NCBI GenBank assembly: GCA_964445645.1
Contig: CAYULH010000095.1
Location: 1 to 21,532 of the forward strand
Reading direction: 5' to 3'
Length of the DNA stretch: 21,532 nucleotides
Origin: Aureispira sp964445645
GTDB lineage: Bacteria; Bacteroidota; Bacteroidia; Chitinophagales; Saprospiraceae
In this document: positions 1-7,528 of the stretch, one piece after another
Position numbering within the stretch: position 1 is the first letter of the stretch
Layout: each line of letters begins with the position of its first letter
Notes under the pieces: generated by a model
Database searches by the model: none
What the model saw: the letters and a program-made list of their open reading frames with translations, nothing else
Told to the model about the DNA's origin: nothing
Program-made: the position numbers and the translations under genes

Positions 1-2520
1 CAAATCCTTGGAGTAGCCCGAAAATGTCACCCATACTCTGTTGCCATCTAGTGGGTCTACGGCTATGCCCGTTACGGGGTTGGGGTCTTGGGTGATCCAG
101 TTGGGAATGCGCTGGTCTAGGGGGAGTTTGGCTGTTTTCTTCACAAAACAAGTATCACAGCCCATTGCATTGGCATCATTCACATACAAATCACAGCGCC
201 TATAAAGCGGATCGCCCAAGGTTACCAAATAGGTATAATTGGTTTGTTCGTCTTCTGAAAAGGCCATTTCTAAGATGCGCCGATTGCTTTTGTTTGGATA
301 GGCTATTTTAAGGTCAGAATTCAATCGCCAAAGGCCACGATAGGCTTGTCGGTCATCCACAACCGTTGTCATCACCTCACATAGCGTATCTATTCGATAA
401 CTACCTCCAGGCAAGGTCACCGGGTCTGTTCCTATTGGTGTTCCCCCCCTTCCCGTACAAGTATTGGTATCACCAGAAGCGGTTTGAATGCCTTGCCAAT
501 TAAAGGTAGGGCCTTGGATTCTTATAATGCCTAGTGTATTGATATAAGGAATTTCTGCTGGGGTGTAGAAATCTTTTTTCCGAATGTAAAGTTCTGTAAA
601 GCCAGCGTAGAAGGCTTCATTTTTGGGATGGTTGAGAGCAGGGAAGGTATTGGGAACATCGGCTTTGGGGCTGTTAGGAGTGGTGGTACTGATAGGATTA
701 TCATACGGTTTTTGGAAATTAGAATTGGGGGTGTAGCTCGCATAAGGAGTAGGCTGCATGGTTGGGTAGAGCAGGTAATTGCCCATGTAGTAGCTTCCTT
801 TTACGTAGGCTATGGCAGTTTGTTCATTGATTCTAACACCATAACCATCGCCCATAAAAACATCCGAGTGCCAAGATTGCCCCCTATCTTTTGTGTAATT
901 GACACCAATATCCTGATTGGCAGTAACAACCAAACTGTCGTCTCCTGCCCAATCGTCAAACGAAAAAATCATGGCCAATCCTAAGCCATTGTACAAATTT
1001 GTCCAAGCACTTTTGCCTACAGCAGACGTGGTACAGCTGCTTACACCACCATGTGTGCCAGCAAACAACACCGTATCGCCATTGGGTGGATAAGCCAAAA
1101 AATGAATATCGTCATGCACACCGCCATTGGAATTTCCGCCGCGTTGCTCGGCCCAAAATGTACTGGAAGCATTATCAAAATCATAATTATGCCACGGTGT
1201 AATGCCTGTTACATGCACCACATCTTGATAAATGGGCGATACGGCTATGTCTACCCAATCTTTTGCCCGATTGCTTGTTGTGCCTTTGGTTGTCCAAATC
1301 CCATTCTCATACAAAAAAACATGCCCACTACTGCCCACGGCATAGGCATACACTCTATCTGCATTGGCTGGTGTAACAGCAATATTGGTGCGCTGCGCCC
1401 CTACCTGAAACCCTTGCCCATTGGTCATGGATGCCCATGTTATCCCACCATTGGTAGATTGATACACATCCTTGGCACTGGCATAGACAATATTAGGATT
1501 GGTAGGATGAAATTCTAAGCCTCGCCAAGCAGTTTCCCATTGGTAATTGGTGATGCTACTGGAATCAACTGGCCCAACCAACACTTGTTGCCAAGTTGTT
1601 CCTCCATTCGCTGTTCTAAAAATACCCTGACTAGTGGCTATAAGCAGCATTTGCTCATTGGTAGGATGGACGATTATTCGTCTCATGGTGCCGCCTTGAG
1701 CAAACACATCAAGCAAACTGCTGGTGGTTGTTCCATCCAACAAATCTACCCTATTTCCATTCATAGACAGCCATTGACTGCTGGGATTTGTATGGGTATT
1801 TTTGTACACGCCTTGGGTGTGGATGGGGCTAAAATCATTGATATTGCCCCGTATGGGGGCGTAATCTGCTTGCGCCCCAAAATGGGTGGAAGCGTGGTCG
1901 CCATTGCCTGTACAAACAAAAACATAGGTATCTGAAGCGGCTACATCGCCTACCGATGTCATGGGCAACCCTCTATCGGTATGATAATTATACCACCATT
2001 GGCCGCCATCATCCGTTCGGTACAAGCCTCCATAATGCGAGCCTGCATAAATCGTTTGGTTGCTGCTGCCGTTGTAGTTGGGATGAAACGCCAAGCGTTG
2101 CACTTGCCCCATGCCTTTTGCGTAAGCTCTATTGCCTCCTGCAAGAGGGCTTAAATGCCCCAATTCGCCCCAATCAATAGGGGCAGGGTAGGAATTGGGT
2201 AAGACGATGGGGGTAGTTTGAGCATTTGCACTGCCACTACTAGACAAAAGGTTCATGTAGGCATTGGTGTAATCCAGCATAGCTCGATTGGCTCGGCTCA
2301 TACGGCCATCGGGAGCCAATCTTGGTCCCCAGAGCATGGTCGCTCGGCGCATTTTGTTGTAAATGCCGCCTTCCGTGCTGTCGTCTTGGTGGTAATGGTA
2401 AAAGGAGTCTTGTAGGGTGTAGAAGGTGGCATTTGGGGGGAGTTGGAATTGGGCTTTTGCGGTCATAAATGTCAGCAGGGTGCCAAATAGGCATAGTTGG
2501 GCTGTTTGTAATTTGTACAT
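1..2520 (-). CDS. Secreted Asp-box (BNR/sortilin-like) beta-propeller protein, C-terminus beyond the left edge
   Basis: Reading the minus strand from the ATG at 2518-2520 gives 840 codons with no stop down to base 1, so the gene is 3'-truncated by the window edge. Residues 1-23 form a signal peptide ending in AKA before Gln-24, typical of Bacteroidota exported proteins. Asp-box motifs (S/T-x-D/N-x-G-x-x-W) occur near residues 168 (TDDGGQWW), 303 (TANGGTTW), 354 (STNGGITW) and 542 (TKDRGQSW). Blade-like phrases such as 'FHPTNPNIVYAS' and 'IAVDPLDGNRVWVTF' recur between them. This is the pattern of sortilin/VPS10-like, exo-sialidase-like propellers that probably act outside the cell. A type IX secretion C-terminal sorting domain is expected in this class but would lie off the window, so it is inference. 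The substrate is unknown; no sialidase catalytic set is evident. The gene probably has its own promoter in the 147-bp gap after dprA. Confidence 0.85.
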   Translation of the reverse strand, partial: MYKLQTAQLCLFGTLLTFMTAKAQFQLPPNATFYTLQDSFYHYHQDDSTEGGIYNKMRRATMLWGPRLAPDGRMSRANRAMLDYTNAYMNLLSSSGSANAQTTPIVLPNSYPAPIDWGELGHLSPLAGGNRAYAKGMGQVQRLAFHPNYNGSSNQTIYAGSHYGGLYRTDDGGQWWYNYHTDRGLPMTSVGDVAASDTYVFVCTGNGDHASTHFGAQADYAPIRGNINDFSPIHTQGVYKNTHTNPSSQWLSMNGNRVDLLDGTTTSSLLDVFAQGGTMRRIIVHPTNEQMLLIATSQGIFRTANGGTTWQQVLVGPVDSSSITNYQWETAWRGLEFHPTNPNIVYASAKDVYQSTNGGITWASMTNGQGFQVGAQRTNIAVTPANADRVYAYAVGSSGHVFLYENGIWTTKGTTSNRAKDWVDIAVSPIYQDVVHVTGITPWHNYDFDNASSTFWAEQRGGNSNGGVHDDIHFLAYPPNGDTVLFAGTHGGVSSCTTSAVGKSAWTNLYNGLGLAMIFSFDDWAGDDSLVVTANQDIGVNYTKDRGQSWHSDVFMGDGYGVRINEQTAIAYVKGSYYMGNYLLYPTMQPTPYASYTPNSNFQKPYDNPISTTTPNSPKADVPNTFPALNHPKNEAFYAGFTELYIRKKDFYTPAEIPYINTLGIIRIQGPTFNWQGIQTASGDTNTCTGRGGTPIGTDPVTLPGGSYRIDTLCEVMTTVVDDRQAYRGLWRLNSDLKIAYPNKSNRRILEMAFSEDEQTNYTYLVTLGDPLYRRCDLYVNDANAMGCDTCFVKKTAKLPLDQRIPNWITQDPNPVTGIAVDPLDGNRVWVTFSGYSKDL

Positions 2521-2606
2521 GAATTACGGTGTGTTTGGTTGGTTTGTTTGGAAAAAAAGCCCCTAGGCTTGCTGTGGGGACAAGGGGGGGAACTGGTGTT
2601 GTTGTA

Positions 2607-2614
2607 CAAATATA
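2607..2614 (-). promoter_or_regulatory. Possible -7 element for the propeller gene
   Basis: The minus strand reads TATATTTG here, an exact match to the Bacteroidota -7 consensus TAnnTTTG, about 90 bp upstream of the propeller start codon. No TTTG is found at the expected distance of 19-21 bp upstream, so only half of the promoter signature is present. Such a short element can occur by chance in A+T-rich DNA. Confidence 0.25.
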
Positions 2615-2667
2615 AGTAAGAATAACAAATATTACTTCTCAATCTAGTACAAATTCAAAATATAGCA

Positions 2668-3777
2668 TTAAATCAACTCAAACCGTTTTCCGGGCAAGGC
2701 TCTTAGTATACCTTTAAATTCTAATTCTAATAACAAAGCTGCCAATTGACTGCTACTGAGCTGCATCTGACGATTGATTTCTTCCAAGTGTAGGGTTTGC
2801 CCAACCAAATAATTGACTAGGGTTTGTTCATCATTGGAGAGTGTGGGAAATAGTTTGGCTTGAATAGTTTGGGCAGGCTGCTGCCAACCCAACAAGTAGG
2901 CAACATCAGCGGCCGACTCGATTAGGCAGGCACGATGGGTTTTGATGAGGTGGTTGCAGCCCTTGGACAAAGGGTCATTGAGTCGGCCGGGTACAGCAAA
3001 TACTTCTCTATTATACTCATTGGCTAGGTAGGCTGTAATCATAGAACCGCCCTTGTTGGCTGTTTCTACCACAATAACAGCATCTGCCATACCTGCAATA
3101 ATTCGGTTTCGCATAGGGAAGTGCTTGGACAGTGGCTCTGTTTGTGTTCTAAACTCGGTTAGAATACCACCACACTGTACCATTTTTTGGGCAGTGGCTA
3201 AGTGTTTGGTCGGATAAATTCGATCTAAGCCATGTGCTACCACCCCTATATTGGGCAATTGCAGGGCAACACTCTTACTGTGAGTTGCGATGTCAATACC
3301 ATAAGCCAATCCACTTACAATCAGAGGATTATGCACACACAATTCTTCTACTAGTTGCTCACAAAATTGTCGCCCACGGGCAGTAGGCTTGCGTGTACCT
3401 ACGACAGCCACTGCCTTACTGGCATTCAAGGAAGCATTGCCCTTGTAATACAGCAAAAAAGGAGCATCAGGGCATTGTTGCAAGCGTTTGGGATAGTTTT
3501 GCTCGGTTTGGGAGCACACCTGAATATTATACTTTTGAGCAAAATCCCATTCTTCTTCTGCCCGTTCCCATGTTGCTTTATTAATAATAGTTTGGGCCGT
3601 TGCACGGCCAACAAAGGCCAATTGACACAACTCCTTGACGGTTGCCTGTTCAAACAAATCCTTGGCAGAACCATAGTGGTTGACCAATTCGTGGGCAATT
3701 TTATTGCCTACTCTTGGTACAATTTGCAGGGCAATTTTGGCGATTAATTCTTCTTCGGCAGCACTGGATGACAACAT
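2668..3777 (-). CDS. dprA: DNA-processing protein DprA (Smf)
   Basis: DprA binds incoming single-stranded DNA in the cytoplasm during natural transformation and helps load RecA. The product is 369 aa from the ATG at 3775-3777; a TTG two codons upstream (3783) is an alternative start, and no strong Shine-Dalgarno sequence decides between them. Residues 1-80 resemble the helix-hairpin-helix/SAM-like N-terminal region ('VPRVGNKIAHELVNHYG'). The Rossmann-like core spans roughly 120-300, with the hallmark motifs VVGTRKP (125-131), SGLAYGID (155-162), FPMRNRIIAG (220-229) and the ETANKGGS loop near 237-244. Residues 310-369 look like the C-terminal winged-helix domain. Length and architecture are normal for full-length DprA. 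It stands alone between a terminator and the propeller gene, with no other competence gene in view. Confidence 0.97.
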   Translation of the reverse strand: MLSSSAAEEELIAKIALQIVPRVGNKIAHELVNHYGSAKDLFEQATVKELCQLAFVGRATAQTIINKATWERAEEEWDFAQKYNIQVCSQTEQNYPKRLQQCPDAPFLLYYKGNASLNASKAVAVVGTRKPTARGRQFCEQLVEELCVHNPLIVSGLAYGIDIATHSKSVALQLPNIGVVAHGLDRIYPTKHLATAQKMVQCGGILTEFRTQTEPLSKHFPMRNRIIAGMADAVIVVETANKGGSMITAYLANEYNREVFAVPGRLNDPLSKGCNHLIKTHRACLIESAADVAYLLGWQQPAQTIQAKLFPTLSNDEQTLVNYLVGQTLHLEEINRQMQLSSSQLAALLLELEFKGILRALPGKRFELI

Positions 3778-3813
3778 ACGCAAAGGGGTTGGGTCTATAA
3801 TCTGAATACTACT

Positions 3814-3848
3814 TAAAAATAAGGCTATATTCCTATAGCCCTATTTTA
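3814..3848 (-). terminator. Intrinsic terminator after the Haem_bd gene
   Basis: Directly after the stop codon of the Haem_bd gene a 7-bp perfect stem (GGCTATA/TATAGCC, 3823-3829 and 3834-3840) closes a TTCC/GGAA loop. After one A-C mismatch it extends by six A-T pairs. On the minus strand the stem is followed by TTATTTTTA, and an A-tract precedes it. This is the classic Rho-independent layout and should isolate dprA from upstream transcription. The stem is nearly symmetric, so it may also work on the plus strand. Confidence 0.7.
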
Positions 3849-3849
3849 T

Positions 3850-4296
3850 CTACAACTGGCTTTTGCTCTCTAACCAAGTCTGTAACTCTGCTTTTTTGGC
3901 ATCGTCCAGATAGGCATTTTTGTGCATTCTGTAGTAGCCTTTTGGGGGCATGTGCCCTTCTATAATTTCTTCTGCACACTCATGTAATAAGTGTTTTTGG
4001 TCGCTTACACTTTGCGTTCCCCAAGTAGAGAAGTTTAATGCTTTACGAGCATTTCTGATGTGTCCGCCAATCCAAAAAGAAACGGGCGCTACATGAGCAT
4101 ACCAAGGATATTTGGTTTCATAAGAATGGCAATCGTAGCAGGAGCTTTTGAGTTGTGTAAGAATTGCTTCTGGTGGTTGCATTTGTGCGCTAAATGTATC
4201 TTCGGCTTTAATATCAGGCACACTCTTGTCGGTAGGAATGAACTGAATGACAATTAAAACGGCTACTAAGATTATAAAGATTCTCTTTTTATTCAT
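3850..4296 (-). CDS. Haem_bd (PF14376-like) heme-binding domain protein
   Basis: This 148-aa protein has one N-terminal hydrophobic segment (about residues 5-20), acting as a membrane anchor or uncleaved signal. The soluble part is extracytoplasmic. The CYDCH sequence at 53-57 is a CxxCH c-type heme attachment motif, followed by YETKYPWYAHVAPVSFW. Together with HIRNARKALNFSTW and EEIIEGHMPPKGYYRMH this gives the conserved order of the Haem_bd family of Bacteroidota. Met-116 in 'GHMPP' and the nearby histidines are candidate axial ligands (inference). A redox or electron-transfer role in the periplasm is likely, but the physiological partner is unknown. The gene is divergent from the lipoprotein gene at 4516 and ends in a terminator, so it is probably monocistronic. 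I found no clear promoter in the 219-bp divergent region. Confidence 0.88.
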   Translation of the reverse strand: MNKKRIFIILVAVLIVIQFIPTDKSVPDIKAEDTFSAQMQPPEAILTQLKSSCYDCHSYETKYPWYAHVAPVSFWIGGHIRNARKALNFSTWGTQSVSDQKHLLHECAEEIIEGHMPPKGYYRMHKNAYLDDAKKAELQTWLESKSQL

Positions 4297-4515
4297 TATG
4301 ATAAGATTAATAGTAAATCAATAAGAGAAAGGTACAAAAAAGTAAATAATTGTCCGCCTCTTCTCTACTCCTCCTTGGGCATTCTACGAACAAATAAAAA
4401 AGATGTTGCATAAAAACACTACCTTGGAGTAGCTTTTGTAGGTTTTATCACCAACCAAGCGTTGTTTTTGAGCGTTGTATATTCTTGATTAGGTTGTAGT
4501 TAAATTATTCTAATT

Positions 4516-4998
4516 ATGTGGCGTTGTTCATTTTTTTGTTTTTTGTTGATAACATTTTTTTTTAGTTCTTGCCGAGAAGGTGCTAGAATTGATATTCCTT
4601 TTCGGGCTTATGTTACTATTCCTGCTGGACTCAACACAGGTTTTTCTCATCATTTTATAATTCGGGATATACCCGGTGTAGATTATGCAGAGTTGGTTTC
4701 GGCGCGCCCTGCTTATGTTACCCTCACTACAGAGTATGGTGAATTTAATATGGATTTTGTGCAACAAGGATTTATGTATACCGTCAAAGATAGTGTGCGT
4801 CAAGAAACAGCTTATCAGACCGATTTGCCGCTGACGAATAACACTTTTGCCCAGCTTTATCCTTCTATTCTGGAGGTAAAAGATCACATTTCGCAAGATG
4901 TATTTGACATGGAATTGAAATTAATTTTTAGAAGTATTCCTGTTACAGAGACACGTATTAGAATTGATTTTGGGATGGAGGGAACTCTTCGAGAATAA
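4516..4998 (+). CDS. Small lipoprotein of unknown function
   Basis: The 160-aa product starts with a hydrophobic, Phe-rich stretch ending in FFFSSC. Cys-19 is a plausible lipidation site, which makes it an outer-membrane or periplasm-facing lipoprotein. The remainder is rich in alternating hydrophobic and polar residues (for example 'FRAYVTIPAGLNTGFSHHFIIRDIPG' and 'VTETRIRIDFGMEGT'), suggesting an all-beta fold. I recognise no family. The stop codon is 4 bp before the ATG of xerD, so the two genes are almost certainly cotranscribed and perhaps translationally coupled. Nothing links the lipoprotein to recombination by function. An imperfect hairpin (AAAAC-A-CTAC pairing with GTAG-GTTTT) lies upstream at about 4413-4445. 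Confidence 0.75.
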   Translation: MWRCSFFCFLLITFFFSSCREGARIDIPFRAYVTIPAGLNTGFSHHFIIRDIPGVDYAELVSARPAYVTLTTEYGEFNMDFVQQGFMYTVKDSVRQETAYQTDLPLTNNTFAQLYPSILEVKDHISQDVFDMELKLIFRSIPVTETRIRIDFGMEGTLRE

Positions 4999-5002
4999 GA
5001 TT

Positions 5003-5920
5003 ATGTCTATTATTAGTACTTATAAAAGGGGCTTTAAGGATTTCTTACAATTTGAGAAAAACCTCTCTCCTGCCTCTATTGTGGCCTATGAGCAGGATTT
5101 AAAAAAACTAGACCAATTCCTAGATTTGTCGGCTTATGAGCAGAGTCTTCAAGCGTTGGATTTAAAACATTTGCAAGACTTTTTGAAGTTGTTGAATGAA
5201 TGGGGCTTGAGTAGCAGCTCTCAAGCTAGGATTATTTCGGGCATCAAAACTTTTTTCAATTACTTGGTTAGAGAGGAAATACTAGCCAAAAACCCTGCTA
5301 TGCTCTTGAATATGCCAAAATTAGGGCAAAAACTGCCTACTGTATTGGATTATGAAGAAATTGAAGCCTTGATAGAGGCTATTGACCATTCTACCAAAGA
5401 GGGATTGAGAAATAGGGCTATCCTAGAGGTTTTGTATGCTTGTGGCTTGCGTGTCAGTGAGTTGACCCATCTTAAGATTAGTAATTTGCACTTGGAAGTA
5501 GGCTATGTACGAGTTATTGGCAAGGGCAATAAGGAGCGTTTGATACCCATTGGCGAACAGGCTATTAAACACCTAAAATTTTACCTGCACGAACGCCAAC
5601 AACAGCACAATATTCATCCCGATAGTCGAGATATTGTTTTTCTCAATCGCCGAGGCAAGCAGCTTACCCGCAATATGATTTTTATTATTATTAAGGAGCT
5701 TGCTAAGTCTATTAATCTACAAAAAAACATCTCTCCCCATACTTTTCGGCATTCTTTTGCGACCCATTTAATAGAGGGCGGTGCCAATTTGCGTGTTATA
5801 CAAGAGCTGTTGGGGCATAGTTCTATTACTACGACCGAGTTATATACGCACTTAGATACACAGTATTTGCAGGAAACTTTGCAAACATTTCACCCTAGAA
5901 ATAGAGCCCAACGAACATAG
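5003..5920 (+). CDS. xerD: XerC/XerD-type site-specific tyrosine recombinase
   Basis: Xer recombinases resolve chromosome dimers at dif near the division septum. The 305-aa product from the ATG at 5003 has the usual XerC/D length; an in-frame TTG at 4964 would overlap the lipoprotein gene and is less likely. Residues 1-95 form the SAM-like core-binding domain ('FLQFEKNLSPASIVAYEQDLKKL'), and about 110-300 the catalytic domain. All catalytic residues are visible: Arg-150 (GLRVSELTHL), Lys-174 (GKGNKER), His-246 and Arg-249 (HTFRHSFATHL), His-272 (LLGHSSITTTELYTH) and nucleophile Tyr-281. Nothing points to an integron or phage integrase: no att-like repeats or mobile genes adjoin it. The choice of XerD over XerC rests on general resemblance and is not firm. 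Confidence 0.95.
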   Translation: MSIISTYKRGFKDFLQFEKNLSPASIVAYEQDLKKLDQFLDLSAYEQSLQALDLKHLQDFLKLLNEWGLSSSSQARIISGIKTFFNYLVREEILAKNPAMLLNMPKLGQKLPTVLDYEEIEALIEAIDHSTKEGLRNRAILEVLYACGLRVSELTHLKISNLHLEVGYVRVIGKGNKERLIPIGEQAIKHLKFYLHERQQQHNIHPDSRDIVFLNRRGKQLTRNMIFIIIKELAKSINLQKNISPHTFRHSFATHLIEGGANLRVIQELLGHSSITTTELYTHLDTQYLQETLQTFHPRNRAQRT

Positions 5921-7471
5921 TTATTTCTTGAATAGTGGTTTGGAATTGGGTGCTTTTTGGGTGGGTGTTTTCTTACGATTTTTGTCTATTCTTTGAAAAC
6001 GTTGAGAACGTTTGTACACTTCACTGGTTTCCATAGCTCGTTGGCGTTCTCGTTCAATTTTCTTGAACTTCTGGCGGGTGTATTCTTCCTCAAAAGAACG
6101 GATATTTTCGGTATCGCCCAATTTTTCCAGACAGTACAAATAATGTGCAAGAATGTCTCGGTTGGTAAATTCTTCTGACTTGTTTCCTATAATTAACCAA
6201 TAGAGGTGAGCAGCAAAACCATAAACTTCCAAATCAAGTGCTATATCGGCATATTCCAAAATTCGATTCTGTATGGTTTGTTGATTATCAAACAGCAAGT
6301 TAATTTCATGTCGTTTGGACATTAGATACACCTCCTTGCTGCTATGGGTGGGCATGGTCATATTAAACAATGGATCACAGGCATATACTGTTTTTTTGCA
6401 ATCCTTCCACAATTGTATAATTTCCTCTGGCGCACTCTCCGTCATCAATAGAGAGCGAGAATAGTATTTTTGATAATTAAAAATAGCGGAACGAGGCAAT
6501 ACGTTTAGTTGTGCCTCAAAAAACAAAGCTGCACTTTGAAAATCACCTTGTTCCTGAAACTTTTTTCCTTCACGCACAATAGCCTGCAGGTCATCAAACA
6601 ACCACTGCATTCTAAAATCAAACTGCTTATAAAAACTCAAAGCCATAGAATTCTGCTCTGGAAATACCTGTGCTACATTCAAATAACGTCGAGCAAGGTC
6701 ATATTCTCCATTGACAATATGCAAACATATCTTAGACAAAATAATCAAACCATTGCCTGCTTCTATCTCCATGGTAGCACGCCAATAGGCTGGATTGGCG
6801 ACGGTTAGCGCATAGGTAGTCGTATCTTTGTAGACTTGGTTTCTCAAAATATCTCCAATGGCATTGACTCCCTTCAATTGTGTTTGCAACGTATCTTCGT
6901 AATAACAAAGTACAGGGATAACATTTTCTATGACCCAATCCTCAAACAACTTTGCTTTGCCCAATAAATCTGCTGCCTCAAATTGTGCGCGAACTTTCTC
7001 TTCGGGCAAGGCAATTTTGGGCAAGAACTTTAATTGTGGGTCTTCACAGCCCTTGCCTACTTGTGCATTGACCAAATAAGCATATTCTGTTAGTTTGGAT
7101 TGTGGTGCTCTGGATAAACTTTCTATTCTTCGGATGAGGTGGTTGGTGCGTTCGGCACTTAATTGAGGGCGAGAACTAATTTCTACAAACACTGGCTTAT
7201 TTCTAGGCAAAGTAACTAAAACCATAACATCATGGTTGCCCTTTTCCAAAGCCAAAAAAGCTTTTATGGTTGCTTGTACACGTTCGTTCCAACGATACAA
7301 AACCATAGTATCTAGGGTGGCATAGGTTACCATATCATCTGTAAAATACTCTATATCTAGCTTTACAGGTGTTTGGGTAGGTTCTTCTATAGGCTCATTT
7401 TTAGGTCGTTGTGCCATACCATACGGTATGATGAGCCAGTATAAAAGGCAAATTAATGCGCTAATTTTCAT
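5921..7471 (-). CDS. Secreted protein of unknown function, probably helical-repeat (TPR-like)
   Basis: The 516-aa protein begins with a signal peptide (residues 1-20, ...YGMA before Gln-21). Residues 20-190 are mixed alpha/beta and unassigned ('HDVMVLVTLPRNKPVFVEI'). From about 230 onward the sequence looks like amphipathic helix pairs of TPR type ('ILSKICLHIVNGEYDLARRYLNVAQVFP', 'GKKFQEQGDFQSAALFFEAQLNVLP', 'HYLYCLEKLGDTENIRSFEEEY'). The last 55 residues are strongly basic and Lys/Arg/Gln-rich. I recognise no named family. It lies 57 bp after the propeptide-like gene on the same strand, so the two likely form an operon with this gene second. Its stop codon (5921-5923) abuts the xerD stop codon with no spacer, and no terminator is visible there. 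Confidence 0.8.
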   Translation of the reverse strand: MKISALICLLYWLIIPYGMAQRPKNEPIEEPTQTPVKLDIEYFTDDMVTYATLDTMVLYRWNERVQATIKAFLALEKGNHDVMVLVTLPRNKPVFVEISSRPQLSAERTNHLIRRIESLSRAPQSKLTEYAYLVNAQVGKGCEDPQLKFLPKIALPEEKVRAQFEAADLLGKAKLFEDWVIENVIPVLCYYEDTLQTQLKGVNAIGDILRNQVYKDTTTYALTVANPAYWRATMEIEAGNGLIILSKICLHIVNGEYDLARRYLNVAQVFPEQNSMALSFYKQFDFRMQWLFDDLQAIVREGKKFQEQGDFQSAALFFEAQLNVLPRSAIFNYQKYYSRSLLMTESAPEEIIQLWKDCKKTVYACDPLFNMTMPTHSSKEVYLMSKRHEINLLFDNQQTIQNRILEYADIALDLEVYGFAAHLYWLIIGNKSEEFTNRDILAHYLYCLEKLGDTENIRSFEEEYTRQKFKKIERERQRAMETSEVYKRSQRFQRIDKNRKKTPTQKAPNSKPLFKK

Positions 7472-7528
7472 AAAAAAATAGTTATGTGTGCTAGATTTCC
7501 TTTTGCTATATTAGCAATTAGGTAGCAT

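Noticed and set aside
628..2415. Ladder of plus-strand open frames of 60-155 codons
   Set aside because: They lie opposite the continuous 840-codon propeller frame, are rich in His, Cys and Ile as expected for antisense translation, and have no family signature.
5003..5920. Integrase of a mobile element or integron
   Set aside because: The recombinase is of standard XerC/D length with no adjacent att-like repeats, cassette array, phage or transposon genes, and it sits behind a lipoprotein gene in an ordinary operon.
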